This document shows positions 17,395-24,493 of a stretch of DNA of 36,121 nt, in pieces. A model generated the notes under the pieces. The model saw only the letters and a list, made by a program, of their open reading frames with translations, made no database searches and was not told the origin of the DNA. Numbering within the stretch: the first letter of the stretch is position 1; every line of letters starts with the position of its first letter. Both the position numbers and the translations under genes were made by a program. The stretch is from JBARRS01 sp049644345 (GTDB lineage: Bacteria; Actinomycetota; Thermoleophilia; Gaiellales; Gaiellaceae), in the NCBI GenBank assembly GCA_049644345.1, contig JBARRS010000046.1, positions 1-36,121 of the forward strand, written 5' to 3'.

Positions 17395-18710
17395 GCGGGC
17401 ACTTCCACCGTTGGGTGATGCGCGTGCTGGTCGACCGGGGCGAAGAGGCCTTCGAGCGACGACTCGCCGCCGAAGGGGCAGCCGCGGCGGTCGATGTGCG
17501 CCTGGAACTCGTCCCGGAACTTGTCGACGTAGCTCGCGATCGGCATTGCCGCCGCGTCGCCGAGGGCGCAGAGGCACTTGCCCAGGATCCGGTCGCAGAC
17601 CGAGAGCAGGAGGTCGAGCTCGCCCTGGTCGGCCCGGCCTTCCTCGATCTTCGCGAGTAGCTGCACCATCCAGCGCGTTCCCTCTCGACAGGGCGTGCAC
17701 TTGCCGCACGACTCGTGCATGTAGAACTGCGCCACCCGCAGGCCGAGCTGGACGATGCAAGCGCGCTCGTCGATCGCGATCACGACGCCCGAGCCGAGGA
17801 AGGTCCCGACCTCGGACAGCGCGTCGTACGAGAGCTTCGTGTCGATCTGATCCGCCCGGAGGATCGGAAACGACGAGCCGCCGGGCACGACCGCCTTGAG
17901 CTCGTGGCCCCCCGGGATGCCCCCGCCGATGTCATAGATCAGCTCCCGGATCGTGAGCCCGTGCGGGAGCTCGTAGTTACCCGGCCGCTCGACGTTCCCG
18001 GAGAGGCAGAAGAGGCGGGTGCCGGTCGAGTCCTCGGTGCCGATCTTCGCGTACTCGGCGCCGCCCATCTCGAGGATCGCGGGCACCGTCGCGATCGTCT
18101 CGACGTTGTTGATCAGCGTCGGCGAGTCGTACAGCCCCGAGATCGCGGGAAACGGGGGCTTCGACCGTGGTTGGCCGCGGTTGCCCTCGAGCGACTCGAG
18201 CAGCGCGGTCTCCTCGCCGCAGATGTAGGCGCCCGCACCGCGATGGAGAACGACCGTGACGTCTCCGAGCAGCCCCGCCTCGCGCGCCTCATCGAGCGCC
18301 GCGCGCAGGACTTCGAACTCGGCGAGGTACTCGCCGCGGATGTAGATGAAGACGTGGTGCGAGCTGATCGCGTGGGCGGTGATGAGGGAGCCCTCGATCA
18401 GCCGGTGCGGGACGCGATCCATGATCTCCCGGTCCTTGAAGGTGCCCGGCTCGGACTCGTCGGCGTTGACGGCGAGGTACGTCGGCTTCGGGCTGTCGGC
18501 CGGGATGAACGACGCCTTGCGGCCCATCGGGAAGAAGGCGCCGCCGCGGCCGCGCAGGTTCGACGCCTGCAGCTCCTCGATGATCTGCTTCGGCTCCATC
18601 CCCCGCGCCTTCTCGATCATCCGGTAGCCGCCGACTGCCCGGTAGCCGTCGAGCGTTCTGAGGTCGCGCTCGTCGACGCCTGCGAGGACGATCTGGCGCA
18701 ACTCAGGCAC
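17391..18710 (-). CDS. nuoF: NADH-quinone oxidoreductase subunit F
   Basis: This 439-aa subunit binds NADH and FMN and carries [4Fe-4S] cluster N3. It has the glycine-rich NADH/FMN loops (LRGRGGAFFPMGRK and GAGAYICGEETALLESLEG) and the N3 motif ESCGKCTPCREG with the fourth cysteine in CLCALGDAA. The GTG at 18710 lies 8 bp inside nuoE. Length is normal. Confidence 0.97.
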   Translation of the reverse strand: MPELRQIVLAGVDERDLRTLDGYRAVGGYRMIEKARGMEPKQIIEELQASNLRGRGGAFFPMGRKASFIPADSPKPTYLAVNADESEPGTFKDREIMDRVPHRLIEGSLITAHAISSHHVFIYIRGEYLAEFEVLRAALDEAREAGLLGDVTVVLHRGAGAYICGEETALLESLEGNRGQPRSKPPFPAISGLYDSPTLINNVETIATVPAILEMGGAEYAKIGTEDSTGTRLFCLSGNVERPGNYELPHGLTIRELIYDIGGGIPGGHELKAVVPGGSSFPILRADQIDTKLSYDALSEVGTFLGSGVVIAIDERACIVQLGLRVAQFYMHESCGKCTPCREGTRWMVQLLAKIEEGRADQGELDLLLSVCDRILGKCLCALGDAAAMPIASYVDKFRDEFQAHIDRRGCPFGGESSLEGLFAPVDQHAHHPTVEVPA

Positions 18711-19167
18711 CGCGAAGCTCCTCGATGATCCCGGGCACCTCTTCAGGCGTCACGCTCAGGCGGTAGCGGTTGTCCACGGCGACAACCCCGGGCCATGCGC
18801 AGGCGCCGAGGCACTCGACGGCGCGGAGCGTGATCTGGCCGTCGTCCGTCGTCTCGCCTGGACGTACGTCGAGTTGTTCCGAGAACGCGTCCAGGAGCAG
18901 CTGCACGCCGCCCAGGCCGCAGCAGATGTTCGTGCAGACCTCGACGAGGTGCCGTCCGACCGGCGCGAGATGGAGCATGTCGTAGAAGGACGCGACGGCC
19001 TTGCAGTAGCCGGGCGTCAGGCCCAGCGCGTCGCCGACCTCCTCGAACGCCTCGTCTGGAAGCCATCCCTCGTGCCGCTCCTGTGCGAGCCTGAGGGCCG
19101 GCAGGACCGCGGAGCGCGAGTCCGGATACTGGGCGGCCACGTCGCGAACCTCCTCGGCGAAGCTCAC
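18703..19167 (-). CDS. nuoE: NADH-quinone oxidoreductase subunit E
   Basis: This 154-aa thioredoxin-like subunit carries the [2Fe-2S] cluster N1a. The four ligands are visible: C-x4-C in EVCTNICCG and C-x3-C in ECLGACAWPG. The N-terminal helical part has YPDSRSAVLPALRLAQE, typical of the family. The GTG at 19167 overlaps the nuoD stop (GTGA). Confidence 0.96.
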   Translation of the reverse strand: MSFAEEVRDVAAQYPDSRSAVLPALRLAQERHEGWLPDEAFEEVGDALGLTPGYCKAVASFYDMLHLAPVGRHLVEVCTNICCGLGGVQLLLDAFSEQLDVRPGETTDDGQITLRAVECLGACAWPGVVAVDNRYRLSVTPEEVPGIIEELRGA

Positions 19168-20441
19168 CGGTCGACCTCGCCCATGACCGTGTCGAGCGAG
19201 CCGACGATCGCGATCAGGTCGGCCACGAGCGCGTCGTGCATGCAGGTCGCCGTAGCCTCGAGCGCGACGAACGACGGTGCGCGGAACTTCACCCGCCACG
19301 GCCTCGGCCCCCCGTCCGAGACGACGTAGCAGCCGAGTTCCCCTCGCGCCGACTCGACGGCGACGTAGACCTCGCCCTCGGGCACGCGGTAGCCCTCGGT
19401 CACGATCTTGAAGTGGTGGATGAGGGACTCCATCGAGGTGTGGAGCTCCTCCCGCGGCGGCAGCACGACCTTGCGGTCATCGGCGATCCAGGGCGCGCCT
19501 GGCGCCAGCGACTCGAGCCGGTCGAGGCACTGCGCGACGATCCGCGTCGACTGGCGCATCTCCTCCATGTGCACGCGGTAGCGGTCGTAGACGTCGCCGT
19601 TCCGGTAGACAGGCACGTCGAAGTCGACCTCGTCGTATGCGAGGTACGGCTCCGCCTTGCGCAGGTCCCAGTCGACCCCGGATGCGCGCAACACCGGCCC
19701 CGACTGTCCGAGAGCGATTGCGTCCTCGGCCGAGAGCAGCCCGATCCCCTGCGTCCGCTCGAGCCAGATCTGGTTGCGGTCGACGAGCGCCTCGTAGTCG
19801 TCGACCGCCTTGGGCATCCACTCGGCGAACTTGCGGCACTCGGAGTAGAAGCCGACCGGGATGTCCTCCGCGAGCCCGCCCGCCTGGAAGTAACGCGTAT
19901 GCATGCGCGCACCGCAGACCAGCTCGGACAGATCGAGGATCGTGTCGCGCTCTCGGAAGCAGTACCAGAACATCGAGATCGTTCCCAGCTCGAGCGCTGC
20001 GGTCGCGAGCCAGACGAGGTGGGAATGGATCCGGTTCAACTCGCAGAGGAGCGTCCGCATCCAGCGGGCCTTCTCCGGGGTCTCGAGGTCCAGCAGCTTC
20101 TCGATCGCCAGCACGAAGACGAGCTCGTTGTTCTGGAACGAGAGGTAGTCGATCCGCTCGGGGTAGGTGATCGCCTTCCACCAGGTCTTTTGCTCCATGT
20201 TCTTCTCGAAGCCGGTGTGGAGGTAGCCGACGATTGCGTTGAGCCCTACGACGCTCTCGCCGTGGAGGTCGACGACGAGGCGGAGAACCCCGTGGGTCGA
20301 CGGGTGGTTCGGCCCGAAGTTGACCGGAAGCACGTCCTCGGATCCCTTCAGCTCGTCCGGGATCTGGAGCACGGTCGGGATCGGCGAGGGAATCCTCGTC
20401 CCTTCGTAGATCCCCGGCTTGGCCGGCGCGATCGCCGTCAC
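19164..20441 (-). CDS. nuoD: NADH-quinone oxidoreductase subunit D
   Basis: This 425-aa subunit forms the quinone-reducing site with NuoB. Family motifs include NFGPNHPSTHGVLRL with the quinone-binding histidine, VGYLHTGFEKNMEQKTWW, YLSFQNNELVFVLAIEKLL and, near the end, a KIVTEGYRVPEGEVY segment. The GTG at 20441 overlaps the nuoC stop (GTGA). The N-terminus is slightly longer than in many homologues. Confidence 0.96.
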   Translation of the reverse strand: MTAIAPAKPGIYEGTRIPSPIPTVLQIPDELKGSEDVLPVNFGPNHPSTHGVLRLVVDLHGESVVGLNAIVGYLHTGFEKNMEQKTWWKAITYPERIDYLSFQNNELVFVLAIEKLLDLETPEKARWMRTLLCELNRIHSHLVWLATAALELGTISMFWYCFRERDTILDLSELVCGARMHTRYFQAGGLAEDIPVGFYSECRKFAEWMPKAVDDYEALVDRNQIWLERTQGIGLLSAEDAIALGQSGPVLRASGVDWDLRKAEPYLAYDEVDFDVPVYRNGDVYDRYRVHMEEMRQSTRIVAQCLDRLESLAPGAPWIADDRKVVLPPREELHTSMESLIHHFKIVTEGYRVPEGEVYVAVESARGELGCYVVSDGGPRPWRVKFRAPSFVALEATATCMHDALVADLIAIVGSLDTVMGEVDR

Positions 20442-20980
20442 TCGGCTTCCGAGAACCGGACCGGCTCGCCGCCGATCGGGTAGTCCTTGCGCAGGGGATG
20501 ACCGTCCCAGTCGTCGTCCATGAGGATCCGACGGAGGTTCGGGTGGCCGTCGACGGGAATGCCCATCAGGTCCCACGCCTCGCGCTCGTGCCAGTCGGCG
20601 GTCGGCCAAACCGAGACGACGCTCGACACAGGCTGACGGTCGTCCAGCCAGACCTGCACCCGCACTCGCCGGCCCTCGGGAACCGCAAGCAGCTGGTAGT
20701 TGACCGCGAAGCGCTTCGGCTTGCGCTCGGGCAGTGCCGCGAGGCCCTGCGCCGTCAACGGCCCGAGCGGTCGCCCGGCGGCGGTTCCGTAGTAGCCGGC
20801 GACCCCGCTGCTGCCCCAGCCGAGGTAATCGGTAACCGCTATGTCGGCGAGGAAGTTGAAGCCCTCCTCGTCCCGCAGGTGCTCGCACGCATCGCGGAGC
20901 CGCTGCGGCATGATCACCAGCGTCGTCTCGCCGTGAGCCTCCTTGACCTCGACGAGCCCGGGAACGGAATCCCAGCTCAG
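20438..20980 (-). CDS. nuoC: NADH-quinone oxidoreductase subunit C, probable CTG start
   Basis: This complex I subunit helps hold NuoD and NuoI. The C-terminal signature is clear: PTADWHEREAWDLMGIPVDGHPNLRRILM and the RKDYPIGG end. The first ATG/GTG in frame is at 20917, giving 159 aa, but family-like sequence (VPGLVEVKEAHGETTLVI) continues upstream of it. In that extended frame there is no ATG, GTG or TTG, and a stop closes the frame just before. A CTG at 20980 overlaps the nuoB stop as CTGA, matching the ATGA/GTGA pattern of other junctions, and gives 180 aa. I annotate that start; the shorter one remains possible. Confidence 0.85.
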   Translation of the reverse strand: MSWDSVPGLVEVKEAHGETTLVIMPQRLRDACEHLRDEEGFNFLADIAVTDYLGWGSSGVAGYYGTAAGRPLGPLTAQGLAALPERKPKRFAVNYQLLAVPEGRRVRVQVWLDDRQPVSSVVSVWPTADWHEREAWDLMGIPVDGHPNLRRILMDDDWDGHPLRKDYPIGGEPVRFSEAE

Positions 20981-21546
20981 GACGCCACGCCCCGGATCTC
21001 ATACGCGGGCGGCACGCCCGCCTTGATCTTCTCCTGGAGCCTGATGATCCCCTCGACGAGTGCCTCGGGCCGCGGCGGGCAGCCGGGGACGTGAATGTCG
21101 ACGGCGACGATCTTGTCGACGCCCTGGAGCACCGAGTAGTTGCTGAACATCCCTCCCGAGCTCGCGCAGGCGCCCATCGCGATCACCCATTTCGGCTCGA
21201 GCATCTGGTCGTAGATCTGGCGGAGCGGGGCCGCCATCTTGTGAGCGACGCGACCGGAGACGATCAATAGGTCGGCCTGGCGCGGCGAGGAACGGAAGAC
21301 TTCGGCCCCGAAGCGCGCGATGTCGTATCGCGCGGAGACGATCGACATCATCTCGATCGCGCAGCAGGCGAGGCCGAAGGTGTCCGGCCAGATCGAGTTG
21401 CCCTGCGCCCACGCGAGCGCCTTCTCGACCGTCGTCAGCATCAGTCGTTCCTCGAGATCCCCGAGCTCCTGCTCGAAGACACCGGGCCCTTTCCCGCGCC
21501 AGAGCACGCGCTCCGAGTGGAGGCCGTAGTCGGCGAGGCGCTTCAT
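20977..21546 (-). CDS. nuoB: NADH-quinone oxidoreductase subunit B
   Basis: This 189-aa subunit carries the terminal [4Fe-4S] cluster N2. The ligands are present: adjacent cysteines in GLACCAIEMM, the cysteine of GACASSGGMF and that of VPGCPPRPEAL. The ATG at 21546 follows a 94-bp gap after nuoA that contains two hairpins. The 3' end overlaps the probable CTG start of nuoC. Confidence 0.97.
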   Translation of the reverse strand: MKRLADYGLHSERVLWRGKGPGVFEQELGDLEERLMLTTVEKALAWAQGNSIWPDTFGLACCAIEMMSIVSARYDIARFGAEVFRSSPRQADLLIVSGRVAHKMAAPLRQIYDQMLEPKWVIAMGACASSGGMFSNYSVLQGVDKIVAVDIHVPGCPPRPEALVEGIIRLQEKIKAGVPPAYEIRGVAS

Positions 21547-21588
21547 TCGGGGACTGCCACCTCAGCGTCTCGGTCGTTCGTCTCAGAC

Positions 21589-21640
21589 GGCCGCACGGGC
21601 AAAGCCCGCGCGGCCTGAAGGCGACATCGCAAGCGATGTC
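21589..21640 (-). repeat. Two tandem hairpins between nuoA and nuoB
   Basis: Read on the nuo mRNA strand, a hairpin with arms GACATCGC and GCGATGTC (21640-21623) starts directly after the nuoA stop. After 7 nt comes a 12-bp hairpin, GGCCGCGCGGGC then loop TTT then GCCCGTGCGGCC (21615-21589). The second is fully paired on this strand through one G-U pair, but has an A-C mismatch on the other strand, which suggests the RNA form matters. No T run follows, so a complete terminator is unlikely; mRNA processing, stability or partial attenuation is possible. The GGGC-TTT-GCCC core recurs at 24092-24108. Confidence 0.7.
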
Positions 21641-22003
21641 TCAGCGCCAATCGAGTGCGCCCTTCCGCCAGATGTAGACGTAGGCCAGGACGAGAATCGC
21701 GAGGAAGAAGGCGAACTCGGCGAAGCCGAACCAGCCGAGCCGGTGGAGGATGACGCCGAGCGGATAGAAGAAGACGATCTCGATATCGAAGACGATGAAG
21801 AGCATCGCCGTCAGGTAGAAGCTGATCGTGAACCTGTGCGTGTGCGGCGGTCCCGCGGAGACGCCGGACTCGAACGGGATCGCCCGGGCGCGCGAGCGCC
21901 GGTGAGGCCGAGTCGCGAACACGAACGACATCACGATCATCGAGGCCGGAATCGCCACGGCGAAGCCCGCGTAGATCAGAAACGGCAGCCAGTGATCCAG
22001 CAC
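21641..22003 (-). CDS. nuoA: NADH-quinone oxidoreductase subunit A
   Basis: This 120-aa three-helix membrane subunit of complex I carries the conserved acidic loop IPFESGVSAGPPHTHRF, where the usual cysteine is Ser or Gly here as in many bacteria, and FIVFDIEIVFFYPLGV with the buried acidic residues. The GTG at 22003 is preceded by GCGGGAGGACAGC, a good ribosome binding site. It is the first gene of the operon. Confidence 0.96.
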   Translation of the reverse strand: MLDHWLPFLIYAGFAVAIPASMIVMSFVFATRPHRRSRARAIPFESGVSAGPPHTHRFTISFYLTAMLFIVFDIEIVFFYPLGVILHRLGWFGFAEFAFFLAILVLAYVYIWRKGALDWR

Positions 22004-22030
22004 GCTGTCCTCCCGCGGCGAACGCCGGGC

Positions 22031-22036
22031 ACTCTA
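22031..22036 (-). promoter_or_regulatory. Candidate -10 box TAGAGT of the nuo operon
   Basis: On the minus strand TAGAGT lies 27 nt before the nuoA GTG, leaving a short leader that contains the GGGAGG ribosome binding site. No good -35 is present at the expected distance. The 145-bp divergent region to the Fe-S carrier gene has no other feature I recognise. Confidence 0.35.
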
Positions 22037-22135
22037 CAGGACCTGGGTGGGCTACGAGGTCGAGTTCAAATCGCTCAACGATGCGGGTTACAGCTGTTAC
22101 AAAGTCTGGGGCTCGGCACCGGCGGAACCCGCTGC

Positions 22136-22141
22136 TACGAT
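22136..22141 (+). promoter_or_regulatory. -10 box TACGAT of the Fe-S carrier gene (leaderless type)
   Basis: TACGAT ends 7 nt before the GTG at 22149 and itself contains part of the ATG at 22140, which makes that ATG an unlikely start. No Shine-Dalgarno sequence lies between. Confidence 0.45.
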
Positions 22142-22148
22142 GCGATTC

Positions 22149-22553
22149 GTGGAGATCACCGAGCGACCGATGACGCTCGTCTCGCTCACCGAGAGCGCGG
22201 CGGCGAAGATCAAGGAGCTCCAGACCGAGGAGCCCCAAGGCGAGGCGACCGTTCTGCGCGTCGCCGTGCAGGGCGGCGGCTGCTCGGGCTTCCAGTACGC
22301 GCTCGGGTTCGACCGCGGGGCGCAGCAGGGCGATCACGAGATCGCGGCCCACGGCGTCGACGTCGTCGTCGATCCGTTCAGCGCGCCGTACCTCGCAGGG
22401 ACCGTGATCGACTGGGTCGACGGTCTCCAGGCTGGCTTCTCGATCGAGAATCCGAACGTCGCGTCTTCGTGCGGCTGCGGTCACTCGTTCCAGGTCGAGG
22501 AGGGCGAGTCCCCCGAGGCCGACGCCGGCTGCGGCTCCGGCTGCTCCCACTAA
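22149..22553 (+). CDS. A-type iron-sulfur carrier (HesB/IscA/ErpA family)
   Basis: This 134-aa protein has the three cluster-binding cysteines of the family: C45 in GGGCSGFQY and C108/C110 in SSCGCGHSF, with the conserved TESAAAKIKEL helix near the start. It carries or transfers Fe-S clusters in the cytoplasm. After the CGCG motif there is an acidic tail ending CGSGCSH with two more cysteines, not part of the usual domain. I chose the GTG at 22149 because it follows the -10 box by 7 nt; ATGs at 22140 and 22170 are in frame. Its place next to nuoA suits a role in supplying clusters to complex I, but it is on the opposite strand. Confidence 0.93.
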   Translation: MEITERPMTLVSLTESAAAKIKELQTEEPQGEATVLRVAVQGGGCSGFQYALGFDRGAQQGDHEIAAHGVDVVVDPFSAPYLAGTVIDWVDGLQAGFSIENPNVASSCGCGHSFQVEEGESPEADAGCGSGCSH

Positions 22554-22579
22554 CGGCGCAGCTCGTCCGGCGAAATCCG

Positions 22580-22585
22580 TAGGAT
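22580..22585 (+). promoter_or_regulatory. -10 box TAGGAT of the DUF6220-like gene (leaderless type)
   Basis: TAGGAT ends 8 nt before the GTG at 22594, with no ribosome binding site between, the same layout as for mrp. Confidence 0.45.
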
Positions 22586-22593
22586 CCGGCCGC

Positions 22594-23019
22594 GTGACGG
22601 CCTACCTTCGTTCGGCGTACCGTGCTTGGGTGGCTGTTCTCTTCTTGGCCGTCTGGGTCCAGGTCGCAGCCGCGGCGTACGGCGGCTTCTATGCCCACCA
22701 CCAGGCGAAGGAGCACGGGCCGCTGACGAAGAAGGCGATCGACTCGGGCTTCGACTTCCACAGCGCCTTCGGCTACTTCATCTTCCTCGGTGCTGTTCTG
22801 CTTTTCCTCCTCGCGCTCGGCGCCAGGCTCGGGCGTCGGCGCATCCTGTTCTCGCTCGCCCTAGCCCTGCTCGTGATCGTCCAGATTCTGCTGGCCGAGG
22901 CCGGCAAGGCTGCGCCGTGGGCAGGTGGCTTCCACGGGGCCGTCGCGCTCGTGATCTTCGCGATGACAGGGTCGATGGCGTTCGCAGCGTGGCGCCGCCG
23001 GCGGTCGCCAGCGGCTTAG
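22594..23019 (+). CDS. Four-helix membrane protein, DUF6220-like
   Basis: This 141-aa protein has four predicted membrane helices (about 9-30, 55-77, 82-102 and 110-132). Histidines sit at helix edges: YAHHQAKEHG, FDFHSAFGY and GGFHGAVAL, with the polar VIVQILLAEAG between. This matches DUF6220, a small membrane family with conserved histidines that could bind haem or a metal, although this is not shown here. The GTG at 22594 was chosen because of the -10 box 8 nt upstream and because it gives a short cytoplasmic N-terminus. The family call is from memory of the pattern. Confidence 0.7.
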   Translation: MTAYLRSAYRAWVAVLFLAVWVQVAAAAYGGFYAHHQAKEHGPLTKKAIDSGFDFHSAFGYFIFLGAVLLFLLALGARLGRRRILFSLALALLVIVQILLAEAGKAAPWAGGFHGAVALVIFAMTGSMAFAAWRRRRSPAA

Positions 23020-23026
23020 CGCCGTC

Positions 23027-23032
23027 TACCAT
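23027..23032 (+). promoter_or_regulatory. -10 box TACCAT of the ferredoxin-NADP reductase gene (leaderless type)
   Basis: TACCAT lies 9 nt before the ATG at 23042, just after the stop of the preceding gene. There is no ribosome binding site. Confidence 0.4.
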
Positions 23033-23041
23033 TTCGACGCT

Positions 23042-24052
23042 ATGAACGACAACGGCGTCGTCGACATCACGATCCTGGGGGCCGGCCCGACCGGCCTCGC
23101 CGCCGCGTACTACGCGGGCCACCGCGACGCGACCGTGCGCATCGTCGAGAGCCTGGAGCAGATCGGCGGCCAGGTTGCCGCGACCTACCCCGAGAAGCAC
23201 GTCTACGACGTCGCGGGCCACCCCAAGGTCCTGGGTCGCGATCTCGTCGAGCTCTGCTCCGAGCAAGGGCTCCAGTACGGCGCCGACGTCCGGCTCGGTG
23301 AGGAGGTCCGGACGCTCGACCGGGTCCAGCAGAACGGCGAGGAGCTGCTTGCCGTCGGCACGTCGGAGGGCAACACCTTCCTCTCGCGCGCGCTGATCAT
23401 CACTGCCGGCCACGGCGCGTTCGAGCCGCGCAAGCTCGCGGTCGAGGGGATCGACGAATGGGAGGGCCGCGGTCTCCACTACTTCGTGCGCGAGAAGGAG
23501 ACGTTCCGCGACCAGAGCTGTGTGATCGTGGGCGGCGGTGATTCGGCGCTCGACTGGACGCTCGGGCTCCAGGACACGGCGCGGTCGCCGATCGCGCTCG
23601 TCCACCGGCGGGACCGGTTCCGCGCGCTCGAGAGCTCGGTCAACGAGGCGCGCGAGCTGGAGGGCGAAGGACGGGTGCGGATCTTCACGCCCTGCGAGGT
23701 GCGCGAGATCCACGGCGACGGTGAGCTCGAGGCGGTCACGATCGAGAACACGGAGACCGGCGAGCACGAGCGCGTCGACTGCGAGGCTCTGATCACGTTG
23801 CTCGGCTTCGTTTCGCATCTCGGCGCGATCGCGGACTGGGGGCTCGAGCTCGAAGGCAAGCGTCAGATCCGCATCGATCCGATGACCTGCGAGACGAGTC
23901 TTCCGCTCGTCTATGCCGCCGGCGACGTCGCGGGCTACCCGGGGAAGATCACGCTGATCACGGTCGGCATGGGCGAGGCCGCAATCGCCGCCAACAACGC
24001 GATCGCGCAGATCCGCGGCGAGAAGGTCCAGCCGAAGTACTCGACCGACTGA
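23042..24052 (+). CDS. Ferredoxin-NADP reductase, thioredoxin-reductase-like type
   Basis: This 336-aa flavoprotein has the two-dinucleotide-fold plan: FAD motif GAGPTG (13-18), the following ESLEQIGGQVAATYPEK, NADPH motif GGGDSALDW (about 162-170), VHRRDRFRA, and the late FAD motif YAAGDVAGYPGKITLI. The CxxC of true thioredoxin reductases is absent, and the length and motifs fit ferredoxin/flavodoxin-NADP reductases of the Bacillus YumC type. It passes electrons between NADPH and ferredoxin in the cytoplasm. The last 50 bp, which encode the final 16 residues and the first base of the stop, occur again 185 bp downstream. Confidence 0.92.
   Translation: MNDNGVVDITILGAGPTGLAAAYYAGHRDATVRIVESLEQIGGQVAATYPEKHVYDVAGHPKVLGRDLVELCSEQGLQYGADVRLGEEVRTLDRVQQNGEELLAVGTSEGNTFLSRALIITAGHGAFEPRKLAVEGIDEWEGRGLHYFVREKETFRDQSCVIVGGGDSALDWTLGLQDTARSPIALVHRRDRFRALESSVNEARELEGEGRVRIFTPCEVREIHGDGELEAVTIENTETGEHERVDCEALITLLGFVSHLGAIADWGLELEGKRQIRIDPMTCETSLPLVYAAGDVAGYPGKITLITVGMGEAAIAANNAIAQIRGEKVQPKYSTD
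24001..24050 (+). repeat. Direct repeat copy 1 (3' end of the ferredoxin-NADP reductase gene)
   Basis: These 50 bp are identical to 24186-24235. They encode the last 16 codons (IAQIRGEKVQPKYSTD) and the first base of the TGA stop. The bases just outside the two copies differ, so the match is exactly 50 bp. Confidence 0.95.
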
Positions 24053-24084
24053 TTCGACTCGTTTCGGGTCCATGCAGCATTAGC

Positions 24085-24182
24085 GGCCGAAGCCGGGCTT
24101 TGCCCGGCGGGAGGCCATGTGCGGTCGGCGTTGTCGCGACAAGAAGAAGGAGGCTCACGGGGGAAACCTGGTTTCCCCCGTG
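24085..24182. repeat. Palindrome cluster between the direct repeats
   Basis: Three palindromes lie in the 135 bp between the direct repeats. The first is GCCGGGC-TTT-GCCCGGC (24092-24108), flanked by GGCC on both sides (24085-24088 and 24113-24116). The second is the perfect palindrome TTGTCGCGACAA (24131-24142). The third is a perfect 13-bp inverted repeat with arms CACGGGGGAAACC and GGTTTCCCCCGTG separated by one base (24156-24182). No gene is visible here. The elements could end transcription of the reductase gene or be remnants of a small mobile element. Confidence 0.85.
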
Positions 24183-24185
24183 CTG

Positions 24186-24235
24186 GATCGCGCAGATCCG
24201 CGGCGAGAAGGTCCAGCCGAAGTACTCGACCGACT
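24186..24235 (+). repeat. Direct repeat copy 2 (duplicate of the reductase gene end)
   Basis: A perfect 50-bp copy of 24001-24050. Followed by AG, it recreates a TAG stop, so this copy could also end the reductase reading frame, where copy 1 uses TGA. It is 5 bp before the ATCCCTCGAA palindrome at 24240. Confidence 0.95.
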
Positions 24236-24239
24236 AGGC

Positions 24240-24257
24240 ATCCCTCGAAGGAGGGGT
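24240..24257. repeat. Near-palindrome ATCCCTCGAAGGAGGGGT, copy 1
   Basis: These 18 bp match 34460-34477 at 17 positions. Both are close to palindromic around CGAA. Confidence 0.6.
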
Positions 24258-24291
24258 GGCCGGTGACGCCTTGGGCGCCGATCCCGGCGGT

Positions 24292-24480
24292 ATGGAGCCG
24301 CTGCCGGTCGAATGTCTCCGCTGCGGCGAGCAGCGCACGTTGGAGCCGGTGCACCGTGATGCGGGCGAATGCTCCCGCTGCGCGTACGTTGGCTGGGCGC
24401 CCTCCTCGAAGCTCGACGAGAAGATCCGCAAGGTGCTCCGCCACCGCCCGCCCGAGCGGCGGCACCTCTACGTGGCGTAG
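24292..24480 (+). CDS. Small zinc-ribbon protein
   Basis: This 62-aa protein has two CxxC knuckles (C8/C11 in ECLRCGEQ and C27/C30 in ECSRCAYVGW) spaced as in a zinc ribbon, followed by a basic helical tail (KLDEKIRKVLRHRPPERRH). It may bind nucleic acid or protein. The ATG at 24292 gives a compact domain; a GTG at 24256 is in frame but AGGAGG lies only 1 nt before it, which is too close. The start is uncertain. It ends 13 bp before the fumarase start. Confidence 0.7.
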   Translation: MEPLPVECLRCGEQRTLEPVHRDAGECSRCAYVGWAPSSKLDEKIRKVLRHRPPERRHLYVA

Positions 24481-24481
24481 T

Positions 24482-24487
24482 TAGACT
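24482..24487 (+). promoter_or_regulatory. -10 box TAGACT of the fumarase gene (leaderless type)
   Basis: TAGACT ends 6 nt before the GTG at 24494; no ribosome binding site lies between. It sits directly after the zinc-ribbon stop. Confidence 0.4.
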
Positions 24488-24493
24488 CGCGGC

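Noticed and set aside
15256..17760. Longer NuoG starting near 17760
   Set aside because: The added residues are read through nuoF in a shadow frame; the GTG at 17394 gives the family N-terminus and overlaps the nuoF stop as at other junctions.
22060..22080. tRNA-like GAGTTCAAATC sequence
   Set aside because: It resembles a T-arm loop, but the flanking bases do not form a T stem and no acceptor or anticodon stem can be built around it.
22047..22148. Upstream ATG at 22047 as start of the Fe-S carrier
   Set aside because: The extra residues show no family similarity, and the -10 box TACGAT lies inside this stretch.
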